Shown here: positions 1 to 8,332 of the stretch, piece by piece
How positions within the stretch are numbered: position 1 is the first letter of the stretch
Layout of the letters: the number at the start of each line of letters is the position of its first letter
Source of the DNA: Mesoplasma chauliocola
Lineage (GTDB): Bacteria; Bacillota_I; Bacilli_A; Mycoplasmatales; Mycoplasmataceae
DNA length: 64,000 nucleotides
NCBI RefSeq assembly: GCF_002290085.1
Contig: NZ_CP023173.1
Span: forward strand, 584,501-648,500
Direction: 5' to 3'
Made by a program: the position numbers and the translations under genes
The notes under the pieces: model-generated
Database searches by the model: none
Told to the model about the DNA's origin: nothing
The model's input: the letters and a program-made list of their open reading frames with translations, nothing else

Positions 1-9
1 ATTATTAAA

Positions 10-32
10 GGTGCAATTTTGCATCTTTTTTT
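10..32 (+). terminator. Rho-independent terminator, plus strand
   Basis: A short hairpin (GGTGC / GCATC, loop AATTTT) is followed by seven T. It would end a plus-strand transcript entering from outside the window. A very similar hairpin with the same orientation occurs at 7283-7305, so the two bracket the accessory genes between them. Confidence 0.5.
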
Positions 33-104
33 AGCTTTTTTTGATTAAGAAATTATTAAAAGTGACTTTTTGCATAAAAAATAACTTAAGTTAGAATCCT
101 TAAA

Positions 105-833
105 CTATTTTAAGTCTTTTATTTGTTCTTTCAGAAAGTTGAATATATTATTATATTTTTCATATTTAAAATTATTATATAAGTCATTTAGTAGTAGATT
201 AAACTTATCAATGTTAGTTTCGCCTAACAAAATAAATTTATAAAAGTTTTCCAATAGTATTTTATTAGCTATTAAAAATGCAGTTCTTTTATTTCCGTCG
301 AAGAAAACTTGCTGTGTAATTATAAATAATAGTAGATGTAACGCTATTTCTTCAGAGGTATTAGCTTGGCTTAAAAGTTTATTTAGTTTTTCATCAATTC
401 TCTCTTCACTTAAGAATTTAAACTCTTTTTTAACTCCTTTGACAAAAATATTTTTGTTTCTGAATGATCCTGGAACTAGGGCTTGATTTTCTGTCACAAG
501 TTTATTAAGTTCTTTTATAAAAACAGGTTTATTTGGTTTAAAAAGATTTCAGATCACTTTTGAAGCAGCTTTTGACATATTACTTATTGTCATCATTTCA
601 AATTCATCAAAATTTTTATTAAGATTTAAATTTATATTTTCAAATAATAATAAATTCTTTGAAACTTTTTCAATCATTTCAATAATTTTAAAACTATCTA
701 TATTAGGAATGTGTTCAGATTCAAATAATTCTCACTCAAAAAATTCTAAACAAAAGCCTTCATTGTTCTCTGGTATAGAACTAAACACATGCTTATTATA
801 TATTTCACTGTAGATGTCTTCTTTACTTTTCAT
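105..833 (-). CDS. Fic/Doc-fold protein with altered catalytic motif (242 aa)
   Basis: The C-terminal half carries the Fic-family loop FFDGNKRTA (about residues 175-183), and the helix after it (FLIANKILLENF) fits the Fic fold. Fic proteins normally transfer AMP, phosphate or other groups to target hydroxyls using the His of HPFx(D/E)GN(G/K)R. Here the aligned residue is Gln (QVFFDGNKR), so normal AMPylation chemistry is doubtful. The N-terminal 110 residues are hydrophilic and unassigned. The gene is continuous only with UGA read as Trp. The start at 833 has a good AGGAG site that overlaps the end of the upstream transposase gene. No antitoxin-like partner is visible beside it. A decayed second copy lies near 8130-8250. 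It could be a degenerate toxin or a Fic-like protein with another role. Confidence 0.75.
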
Positions 834-842
834 TTTAACTCC

Positions 843-1811
843 TTAATATATTATTTTATTTTGTAATTTAGAATATTTTGGTTTTAAAAGTGCTTTAGAT
901 TTATAATGTTTATTTTGTCTTCTTTTAGCAATGTTATTTTGCATTTCAAAATCTCTATTCTGATTATATCAATTAACCCATTTTTTAACTTGTGTTTGAT
1001 ATTCACTAATACTGTTTATAATCGTTTTATTGTTATAAATAGTCCCTTTCTTTAATAATGAGTGAAATGACTCTATAACAACATTATCATAACAAACACC
1101 TGTTCTACCCATAGAAATTACAATATTATTTTTATTTGCTAGATTTTGATATTGAATATTTTGATATTGAACTCCTCTATCAGAATGTAGAATTATACCA
1201 TTTAAATCAATGGCATCTTTTCTCATTTTTTTGATGAAACTTTTTAGATTATTTATAACTAATTCCTGATCATTTTTATCTGATATTTTATAATCTATAA
1301 CTTTTTTAGAATATCCCTCAATTATTGTAGACATATATCTTTTTCCATCTTTAGATATAAGATAAGTAACATCAGTGTAAAAAACTTTGTAAGGTTCATT
1401 GACTAACTTATATTGTCTTTTTATTTTATCTTCATAAATACATTGACTATTAATAATACCTTTTCTTAAATTTGCACTTTTAATTGCTTTCAAATGATAT
1501 TGCGGAATTAAATGATTTTCTTTCATTATTCGTCTTATTTTATGATTGCTATAATTAATGTCTAATTTAAACTTTAAACCATTTTTTACTCTTCTATACC
1601 CAAACTGTTTAAGACTTTCATTATAAATTAAATTAACAACATTAAATTCAAAATTCTTTTTACCCTTAATTTCTTTTCATTTATTTTTATATTTGTCTCA
1701 ATAAGATCTTTTTAACTGTAGTATATCTAACATAATTTTTATGCTTAAATTGTTTGAATCTATTTCATTGTTAATAAACTCAACTCTTTTTAATTTTGTG
1801 TCTTTAGTCAT
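843..1811 (-). CDS. IS3-family transposase OrfB (322 aa, DDE integrase)
   Basis: The protein has an N-terminal HTH_21-like segment (about 35-95, ending in KIRRIMKENHL) and an rve integrase core. Visible catalytic residues are Asp147 in YTDVTY, Asp211 in HSDRG and Glu247 in IESFHSLLKKG. The spacing between the last two is exactly D-35-E, as expected for IS3. It catalyses cut-and-paste or copy-out transposition of its own element. The ATG at 1809-1811 lies inside the end of orfA; the functional product is probably an OrfAB fusion of about 401 residues made by -1 frameshifting. The reading frame looks intact. Confidence 0.9.
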
Positions 1812-2047
1812 GCTAAGTACTTTTTTAAGAAAATATTTTCCTCTTCTAAACTTGAAAAGTTTTCTTTAGTTCTTCCTACCGGTTTATTTAATTTACCTTC
1901 GTTTCTACTATTAATTCATGAATATATTGTATTAATGTTAATTTCATTTTTTTGACTTAAAACTTTAGGATTTATTCCATTATCTATTTGTTTCAATATT
2001 TGAATTCTAAACTCAGCTGAATATTTTTTGTTTTTTCTATTTGCCAT
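1790..2047 (-). CDS. IS3-family transposase OrfA (85 aa, helix-turn-helix)
   Basis: A short basic protein (MANRKNKKYSAEFRIQILK...) of the HTH_Tnp_1 / InsE type, which binds the ends of the element. The YSAEFR start and the NINTIYSWI helix are typical. A leucine/glutamate-rich segment (EEENIFLKKYLAWLK) at the end corresponds to the leucine zipper seen in OrfA proteins. It overlaps orfB by 22 bases, and the ribosome can slip at the A AAA AAG heptamer to make the fused transposase. It is preceded by a weak ribosome site (AGGATAAT). Confidence 0.85.
1820..1826 (-). promoter_or_regulatory. Programmed -1 frameshift site (A AAA AAG)
   Basis: On the minus strand the OrfA frame reads TTA AAA AAG, which is the canonical slippery heptamer of IS3-family elements. 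It lies 28 bases before the orfA stop and just before the orfB ATG. A -1 slip here continues straight into the orfB frame without a stop, giving a fusion of about 401 residues. Confidence 0.8.
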
Positions 2048-2097
2048 ATTATCCTCACTTACATCTGGATAATATCGTAACCTAAAACATTTTTAAG

Positions 2098-3048
2098 CTA
2101 GTTTTTGTTTCTTTTTTGAACTTCCTTTTTATACCAAGGGATTCATTCATTTTTAACAAAATCTACATAAGAATTTATATCAAATTTAAAATATGAATTA
2201 TTGTGTATTGTTCCTTTTTTAAGTTCTGAGTGAAATCTTTCAATTTCTATATTATCTTGAGTAACTCCTGTTTGCCCCATCGAACTTTTTATTCCTAAAA
2301 ATTTTAAATATGCTTTATATTCATTAGAAACATATTGAATGCCTCTATCAGAATGAATTATAAGGTTTTTACATTCTTCTTTTGTTATACACGAATTAGT
2401 GATTGAATTTTTTAAACTTTCAATTACTAATTTTGTATTATTCATGTTTGATATATGATAACCCACTACTCTTTTATCAAAATCGTCTATGAAAGTAGAC
2501 ATATATCTTTTTCCATTTTCAGATATTAAATATGTTACATCTGTGTATCATATTTGATTAGGCTTTTCACTTTTTCTAAAATTTCTGTTTATTAAGTCTT
2601 TTGCAAATCTAGGATTTTCAGTTCTATAATTTCTATGATCATATCTCTTAGCTCTATTAGATTTTATTTTAATAACATACTCAGAGAGTAATTCATGTTC
2701 ATTCAATATTCTTCTAATTTTTTTATGATTCACAGTTAAACTGAATTTTAATTCTAATTCCTTTTTAATTCTTCTTACTCCATATTGTTTTAGAGAATTG
2801 TCAAATATTTCTTTTATTAACTTAACTAGCTTATAATCTTTATTTTTAACGTAACTCACCTTATTTTTATATTTATCTCAATAAGATCTTTTTACAGAAA
2901 AAATTTCAAGTAAATCTGAAATGTAATATTTTTCATTTAATTTGTTCTTAACTATAAATTCAACAATATCTATTTTTTTATATTTTATAACATCTATATT
3001 ATTTTTTAAAAATGCCAGTTTATCTTTACTATTCATTTTTCTTTTCAT
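2098..3048 (-). CDS. Second IS3-family transposase OrfB (316 aa), orfA missing
   Basis: A complete DDE core is present: Asp170 in YTDVTY, Asp234 in HSDRG, Glu270 in IEIERFHSELKKG, again with D-35-E spacing. It is clearly related to, but diverged from, the OrfB at 843-1811; both share the segment RSYWDKYKNK and the YTDVTYLIS block. The ATG at 3046-3048 has only a weak upstream site. No OrfA frame is visible upstream; instead a hairpin with a T run sits at 3082-3107. It is therefore probably an incomplete element that could be mobile only with help in trans. The alternative is a distinct OrfB-only transposase. Confidence 0.85.
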
Positions 3049-3081
3049 ATTATTATCTTTCTAGCCTTCTAGAAAAAGAAC

Positions 3082-3107
3082 AAAAAAAGCATAGGACACC
3101 CTATGCT
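3082..3107 (-). terminator. Hairpin with T run, minus strand
   Basis: A perfect 8-bp stem (AGCATAGG / CCTATGCT, loop of four) is followed on the minus strand by seven T. It would stop minus-strand transcripts just before they reach the orphan transposase at 2098-3048. It may insulate the transposase from outside transcription or be part of the element end. Confidence 0.65.
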
Positions 3108-3109
3108 GT

Positions 3110-3620
3110 TATAAATATTATACCATCTAAAACTAAACTAATTTTCTGAAAGCTATTTTTTACCATTTTATGGTAAGCAGGATAAGGGGTGACTACGCTT
3201 TTTGTGGAAAACCATCAAAAAACCTAAATAAAATCTACATTTTATAACGTCAAAAAACAGCGTCACTTTTTAAAAGTGACTACGCTTTTCATTTTTAAGG
3301 ACTTTAAATACTTAAAAAAACAAAATAATTCCCATTTTAAAGGGTTTTTAACCCAAAAAAATGGCGTCACTTTGTTGTGAAAAACGCTGTTTTTATAGTT
3401 GAAACCCAACTATTTTTTAAATATTTTAAGAAAATCTTTAAATTTAATAGCTAAAAATAGTAAATTCACAAAATTTTTAACTATTTTGCTTAATTTTTAG
3501 CTTTTTTTACTAGTTTTTTAATGTTTTTTTCACTATTTTTCAAAATTTTAAAAACTAAAAAAGGAAAATAAATAATAACTTTCATATAATCTATATATAA
3601 ACAAACAAGGAGATAAAGTA
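3110..3620. repeat. Gene-free stretch with clustered direct and inverted repeats
   Basis: No credible gene is present. GTGACTACGCTTTT occurs twice (3189-3202 and 3276-3289). GTCACTTTT T AAAAGTGAC (3262-3280) is a perfect palindrome. GCGTCACTTTGTTGTGAAAAACGC (3364-3387) is an imperfect hairpin with the same core, and ATAGTTG AAACC CAACTAT plus T run (3395-3419) is a plus-strand terminator-like hairpin. CCCATTTTAAAGGGTTTTTAACCC forms two competing stems. The rest is very AT-rich with repeated ACTATTTT. A related AAAAGTGAC block lies at 57-65. It resembles a replicon origin or protein-binding cluster, but this is inference. Confidence 0.5.
3585..3590 (+). promoter_or_regulatory. -10 box (TATAAT) of the Trp-rich gene
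   Basis: A perfect TATAAT lies 31 bases before the start codon at 3621, with an AAGGAG ribosome site at 3607-3612 in between. I see no good -35 box at the usual distance. Confidence 0.5.
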
Positions 3621-4694
3621 ATGCCTAAAAAACTATATGAATATAAAAACCCAAAAGCTGATATTGCTTGATCCAAATTTAATGAAACTTTTGGTGGAAA
3701 AGTTAATGGTAAAAACAAAGATAAATTGACTGAATTAAGATTTTGATGATGATTTCTAAAAAGAAATGCAATTTGAGAAGAAGATCGAATTTTAACCGAA
3801 AAACAAAAGAAAAATCCTTTGTTTAGTCCCGCTGATGTTGAACAATCAAACAAGATTGAGGCGACAAATCCCGAACCGTACTTTTATAGACCTGATGAAT
3901 TTCGTGAAGATGGAGACAAAATAATTAGAAAACTTCCTGAAGATTCATGAATTTATGATCTTTATTGAAATAGTTTAATAGCAAATGATGTTCAATTTGC
4001 AAATCCAAAAGGAGCTGCTCAAAGACTTTTAGATATGCGTAAATCATGAATGAATAAAGTTGAACTTGAGCAAGAGTTAGATAAACAATATTTACAATCA
4101 ATGAGAGATGCTTGATGAACGTTTGATGGTGCTGGACAACCAGAAAGATATTTAAATAATCCCGCTCGAGAAGAAGAGTGAAATTTACAAACTTATGGTG
4201 GTCTAATCAAAAATGGTCCTATAAACCTTTTAGAATTAAAAGAATCTATTACTTGAATAGAAGATGAGTGAACTGAGGAAGAACAAGAGTGATCTACTGA
4301 TTGAGTAACTAGATATCCAAAAGAGTGATGAATAGCTGAAGAAGAAGCAATTCTTAAAATTGTTGACGAAGAAATTGATTATTATGCTGGGGCTTTCTTT
4401 GATAAACACAAACAACCATATAATGATGAAAATTATCGTAAGCATACGTTAGAAAAATTTGCGATTGAAAAAGAATTATCTAAACAAAAAGCTGAAGAAG
4501 AAGCATATTATGCTAAACTTGAAGCTGAAAGGGATAGAGCAATGAAATCTCAAACATTATCTAGTATTGCAAATCAAGAGGAAGATAATATATTTGAAAT
4601 ATGTAATAAAATAAAAGAATTAACAAAGCAATTGGAAATAGAACAAAATAAATTGTGGGAATATGCTTTAAAAATGAAATCGAATAGTAAGTAA
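3621..4694 (+). CDS. Trp-rich protein of unknown function (357 aa)
   Basis: I do not recognise this family. The protein is hydrophilic and has no signal peptide or membrane segment. It contains about 18 Trp (near 5%), 17 of them encoded by UGA, including FWWWF near residue 36 and WW pairs near 155 and 235. The middle is acidic (EDEWTEEEQEW), and the last 100 residues are charged and probably coiled coil (KELSKQKAEEEAYYAKLEAE). It is the only plus-strand gene in the accessory region and has its own promoter, ribosome site and strong terminator. It directly follows the repeat block at 3110-3620, which suggests a plasmid- or phage-like replication or structural protein. Its many UGA codons show long residence in a code-4 host. 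Confidence 0.8.
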
Positions 4695-4734
4695 AAGAGA
4701 GTTTAAATGACTTTATTTTACTTACTATTTTTAT
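4683..4734 (+). terminator. Strong terminator overlapping the stop codon
   Basis: A perfect 14-bp stem (AATAGTAAGTAAAA at 4683-4696 with its complement at 4716-4729) is followed by a T-rich tail. The left arm contains the last codons and the TAA of the Trp-rich gene. Confidence 0.8.
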
Positions 4735-4753
4735 TTAAGTTCCAAAATCTTTC

Positions 4754-5596
4754 TTACTTAATTATATTTCTAATACCCTTTAAAATATCTTCAGTATAAA
4801 TCTCGCAAATATAATTAATTAAATAAAAAATATCATCATAAATTTTGGGATTAATTTTTTCAAAGTTAATTAGCTTATAAGATTTTAAAATCTCATCTTT
4901 CAACTTCTTATTTTTTCAATATCCAAAGGCATAGTCAAAAGCAATTATTTCTATCAAAACAAATTTTAAATCTAATATTAATTTCATTTTATCTTCAGAA
5001 GATTTTGGTAAATTTATAACATCAATTCACATGTTATTAAATCGTTTTATGTCATTTATTGCTTCTTTCAAAAAATAATTATGAATTTTAAGTCTCGGAT
5101 TTTTTGCATCTTTTATTTTCTTTAAAACATTTTTCTTTTCCTCACAATAAAGTTCAAACATCTTTAAATCCTTTATTTCCATTTTTTTAATTTTTTCATC
5201 AATTTTATTTTTAATTTTAAAGTCATTTAACTTATCTATTTTTTCATATGAATATTGTAAAGAATCAAAAACTAGAAATAAATTAAAAAAGAATAATTTT
5301 TTAAATGAGTTATCAGAATTAAAAACTTCATTCCTTGTAGCAATATTTCTTTTGCACCATGATAATATTTCGCTTGTAAATTTATCCATTTTATACAAAG
5401 GTTCTATCAAATCATAGTCTAATTCTTTATTTAAACCTTCAAAAGTTATAAACAAATTATTTATTTTACTTTTTATGCTTTCAGTAAAAAAAGTAATTTT
5501 ATCAACATCTTCAATATTATTACAATTGCTAAATTCAATTTTATTTATTTCTATTTCAATTTTCTTAATTTCGTTATTTATATTTTCAATTTTCAT
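4754..5596 (-). CDS. Hypothetical protein, coiled-coil N-terminus (280 aa)
   Basis: Family not recognised. The first 60 residues are Ile/Glu/Lys/Asn-rich and likely coiled coil; the remainder is helical and soluble, with no signal peptide. It is the last gene of a three-gene minus-strand operon (6551-7237, 5618-6526, 4754-5596). An AGGAG-like site (GGAGTTTAA) lies before the ATG at 5596, 21 bases after the previous stop. Two in-frame UGA codons are read as Trp near the C-terminus. It ends face to face with the Trp-rich plus-strand gene. No function can be assigned. Confidence 0.7.
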
Positions 5597-5617
5597 TTAA
5601 ACTCCATTTATTCATTG

Positions 5618-6526
5618 CTATGTTTTCATTATTAAAGTGTTATATATTAATCTATTAATATCTTCAAATAAGTTAAGTAAATTTTTAGTATAAAAAAGAA
5701 ACTTAATTCTTGTGATAGGCTCTTGTAACTGTTCTGTTAAATTATTTTTGTAAATATTAAAGTATATTTCATAAAAAGGATATGAACTAATATTTTGTAT
5801 TTGTTTATTAAAATACATTTGAGGACTTATAATTATTTCTCCTGAAGGAGATTCTAAAAAAAATTTATATTGCTTTTTAATATTTGTATTCAATATTGTA
5901 TATTTTATTTGTGAATAAATGTCATTTGAAATATCTTCTGTTGTTAAAATAAAATTGCTTATTTGAATTTCATCATTTTTAGTTGTAAACATTTTATTTA
6001 ATGAATTTAAATTTTCAATTTGAAAATAATTAAATTTTTTCCCAATTCTAATTCAATCATAAAAATGTTGGTATCCTAAAGGGAATCTTGTATTTTCTAC
6101 TTCAATAAATCTATGAACTAAAAAATGTCTAAAAAGTTCTATAAAAGATAGACTTTCCAAATCAGCATCATTAGATATTGAATTAGAATATTCATAGATA
6201 TTGTCTTTTTTCCTATTTTTAAATTCTAAAATTTTATAAGCCAAAATTATTACATTATTAAGTTCTGAATAATTTCCTTCAATTAACTTTCAAACATCCC
6301 ATTGAGTTTCAATTTCTTCTAAATCTTTTAATGACTTTAATTGAAAAAAAATTAAATCTGATATATTTAAAATAAAAGGTTTTGTATTTTTAAAACTAAT
6401 TAAACTTTCTTGATTTAAATTTAAAATTCTAATTAAACTTTTTTCATACTTAATTCAATTTATCTCATCTAACTTATTTTTAGGCAATGATCTATATATT
6501 TTTTTTATTTGTTCTCTAAATTCCAT
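5618..6526 (-). CDS. Hypothetical protein (302 aa)
   Basis: Family not recognised. It is a soluble protein with aromatic-rich stretches (FIELFRHFLVHRFIEVENTRFP near 130) and no signal peptide or transmembrane helix. The frame is continuous through three UGA-Trp codons. It is the middle gene of the three-gene operon, starting 24 bases after the upstream stop, with only a weak ribosome site (AAAGAG). Its C-terminus reads LIYNTLIMKT before TAG. Company with IS elements and Fic fragments suggests an accessory gene. Confidence 0.7.
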
Positions 6527-6550
6527 AATTACTCTTTTTATTTTAATTCC

Positions 6551-7237
6551 TTATTTTTTAACTATTAGTTTTTTTTCACTATCATCTATTAAATTTTCAA
6601 AAAACTGCTTTTGTGTTTCTTTTTGATTAAAAACTTGATTTTTTATTTCATCTTCGTAAATTTTAGAATTTACTGGTCTGTAAATATATTCTAAACATAT
6701 TTTATTATAAACATATTGACCTATAATTTTTTCAAAATACTCTTTCATTATTAAAAATAATTTTGATGTATTTGACACGTCTGAGTTTATTTCTAATTCA
6801 ATTTGCATACCTTCATTACCATCATTTTGTTTAAAAATTAAATTGCCTTCACTATCTAATCCAATTTTTTTGTCGTATCTTATTCCTAGAAAAGAATAAT
6901 CGGTAATTCCTGTTTCTGTTATCAAAAAAAAGTTTTTATTTTTAAAATCTAATAAAGTATTTGGAGTGAAAATTACATTTTTAAAACTTCACCTTACAGG
7001 ATAAATATTAAAGTCCTCAAAGCTAAAATCAAGATTAGTTTTAATTAGTTTATCAATATTCTCTATATTACTAAAAATTTCAAAGTATTCGTCTGAGTTT
7101 AATTTTATTCCAATTGTAGATTTAGCATTTTTTTTGTATAAAAAATTGCCATTTTCATCTTCAACATCAACAATATTATCAGGTTGAATAAAATATAATG
7201 CTCTAGCTAAGTTTAACTTAAAAAAATTTAAGAAAAT
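6551..7237 (-). CDS. Hypothetical protein, 5' end truncated or frameshifted
   Basis: An open frame of 228 residues ends with TAA at 6551, but no ATG, GTG or TTG lies at its beginning: the frame simply opens after a TAA at 7238-7240. A run of seven T at about 7221-7227 sits near the start, and the alternative frame upstream of it is also open for about 17 codons after a TATAAT (7273-7278). Either a one-base slip in the T run or a rearrangement removed the start. The protein (GITDYSFLGIRYDKK...) is not recognised. It is the first gene of the operon with 5618-6526 and 4754-5596. Confidence 0.55.
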
Positions 7238-7282
7238 TTATAGGGATACTAAAAAAGTAAGTATTAAACAAAGTATTATAAA

Positions 7283-7305
7283 GATGCAAAATTGCGTCTT
7301 TTTTT
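7283..7305 (+). terminator. Terminator-like hairpin, near copy of the one at 10-32
   Basis: GATGC / GCGTC stem with an AAAATT loop and seven T on the plus strand; the minus strand has a weaker T-rich tail, so it may also end the lipoprotein gene that stops at 7324. No plus-strand gene precedes it in this region. Confidence 0.45.
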
Positions 7306-7323
7306 GTTTTTGTTATTTATAAA

Positions 7324-8076
7324 TTAAATATAAAGTTGTATTAAACAAGAACCATAATAAAGTCTTTCTTTTGGACTAACATTAATTTCTCATGTGTTAT
7401 CATCAACTCACATAAAATGCATGTTAACTTCAATAAGTTCTACATAAGCTTGTTTAACTAACTCATTTAATTCTTTTGTACTTAAATCAAGTTTTTCTAC
7501 TTGAAACAGTTTATTGTTGATTACATCATCAATATGTTTAATTTCTTGAATATTTAAATTAATTTCTCCATCATATAAATTATTTGCTTTTATTTTAATT
7601 ATTCAATTTTTAGTTTGATTTATACATATAAGTTCATAATCAATTAGTTCTTGATTATTTTGTTTAAAAATACTTATTAAATTATTAGCATTGATTTCTG
7701 CAGTTTTAATTAATACATCTTTATTTAAAGTATTGATATTTGTTTTTTGTTTAACACTAAGAATTTGACTATTTGTATATACTTGTTGATTTAAACTAGT
7801 TAATACATATTCATTAGTTTTAACAATTGTTAAATATTCTCATTTAATATCTAAAGGCCTATTTATATTTTTAAGTTCAGATCATATACTTGTTTTATTA
7901 ATATCTAATCAACTTGATAAATATATTGTCGTATTTAGTTCTAAAGTTATTAAATCAACAGGTTCAGCTTTTGAAGGCTTTTCTTTATCTTGTTGGTTGA
8001 TATCACAAGCGATTAGACTAGTTGTTGTTAAAGCTAGTAATGCTATACTTGATAATAATAAAATTAATTTTTTCAT
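7324..8076 (-). CDS. Putative lipoprotein (250 aa)
   Basis: The N-terminus MKKLILLLSSIALLALTTTS followed by LIAC-D is a lipoprotein signal with a lipobox cysteine at about residue 24. It should be exported and lipid-anchored on the membrane, facing outward in a wall-less cell. The mature part is polar and of unknown function, with a Lys/Glu-rich linker (QQDKEKPSKAEP) just after the cysteine. The ATG at 8076 has an AAGGAAT site. It sits alone between the truncated operon and the decayed Fic fragment. Confidence 0.8.
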
Positions 8077-8130
8077 ACATTATTCCTTTCATAACGTTCA
8101 TATTGTTATTAAGAAATAAAAAAAAGATAA

Positions 8131-8250
8131 AAGCTTTTTAATAATATTTTATTAGCAATTAAAAATGCAATTCCTTTATTACTAAAAGATCTTTGAGCAG
8201 TTAATGATTTTCTGCGACAAGTTTATTGAGTTTTTTTATGAATACTTGTA
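8131..8250 (-). pseudogene. Decayed Fic gene fragment
   Basis: Two blocks match the intact Fic gene at the DNA level. 8131-8185 corresponds to about 243-297 (conserved NKRTAFLIANKILLENF region), and 8187-8250 corresponds to about 466-528 (TENQALVPGSF region). The roughly 170 bases between them in the intact gene are deleted. No reading frame survives. The gap 8077-8332 holds nothing else I can identify. Confidence 0.75.
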
Positions 8251-8332
8251 GTTACCTATATATTGTCAATAACTTAATAACCACATTTAATATTACTTAT
8301 CGATGATTCTATATTTTTTGCTTTTAATTCAA

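Larger units (their letters stand above)
843..2047 (-). mobile_element. IS3-family insertion sequence (IS150-like), orfA + orfB
   Basis: Two overlapping frames give the usual IS3 layout: a small helix-turn-helix OrfA and a DDE integrase OrfB in the -1 frame, joined by an A6G slippery site. Both frames are open. I could not find convincing terminal inverted repeats or a target duplication by eye, so the limits given are those of the reading frames only. A second transposase gene lies immediately upstream (2098-3048). Confidence 0.8.

Noticed and set aside
843..3120. Terminal inverted repeats of the IS elements
   Set aside because: I looked around both ends and found no convincing matching pair by eye, so element borders are left at the reading frames.
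3189..3289. Possible CRISPR-like repeats
   Set aside because: Only two copies of the 14-mer, irregular spacing and no cas genes nearby.
3548..4445. Minus-strand open frames opposite the Trp-rich gene
   Set aside because: They are antisense shadows: the plus frame has a promoter, ribosome site, terminator and coherent codon use; the minus ones lack them.
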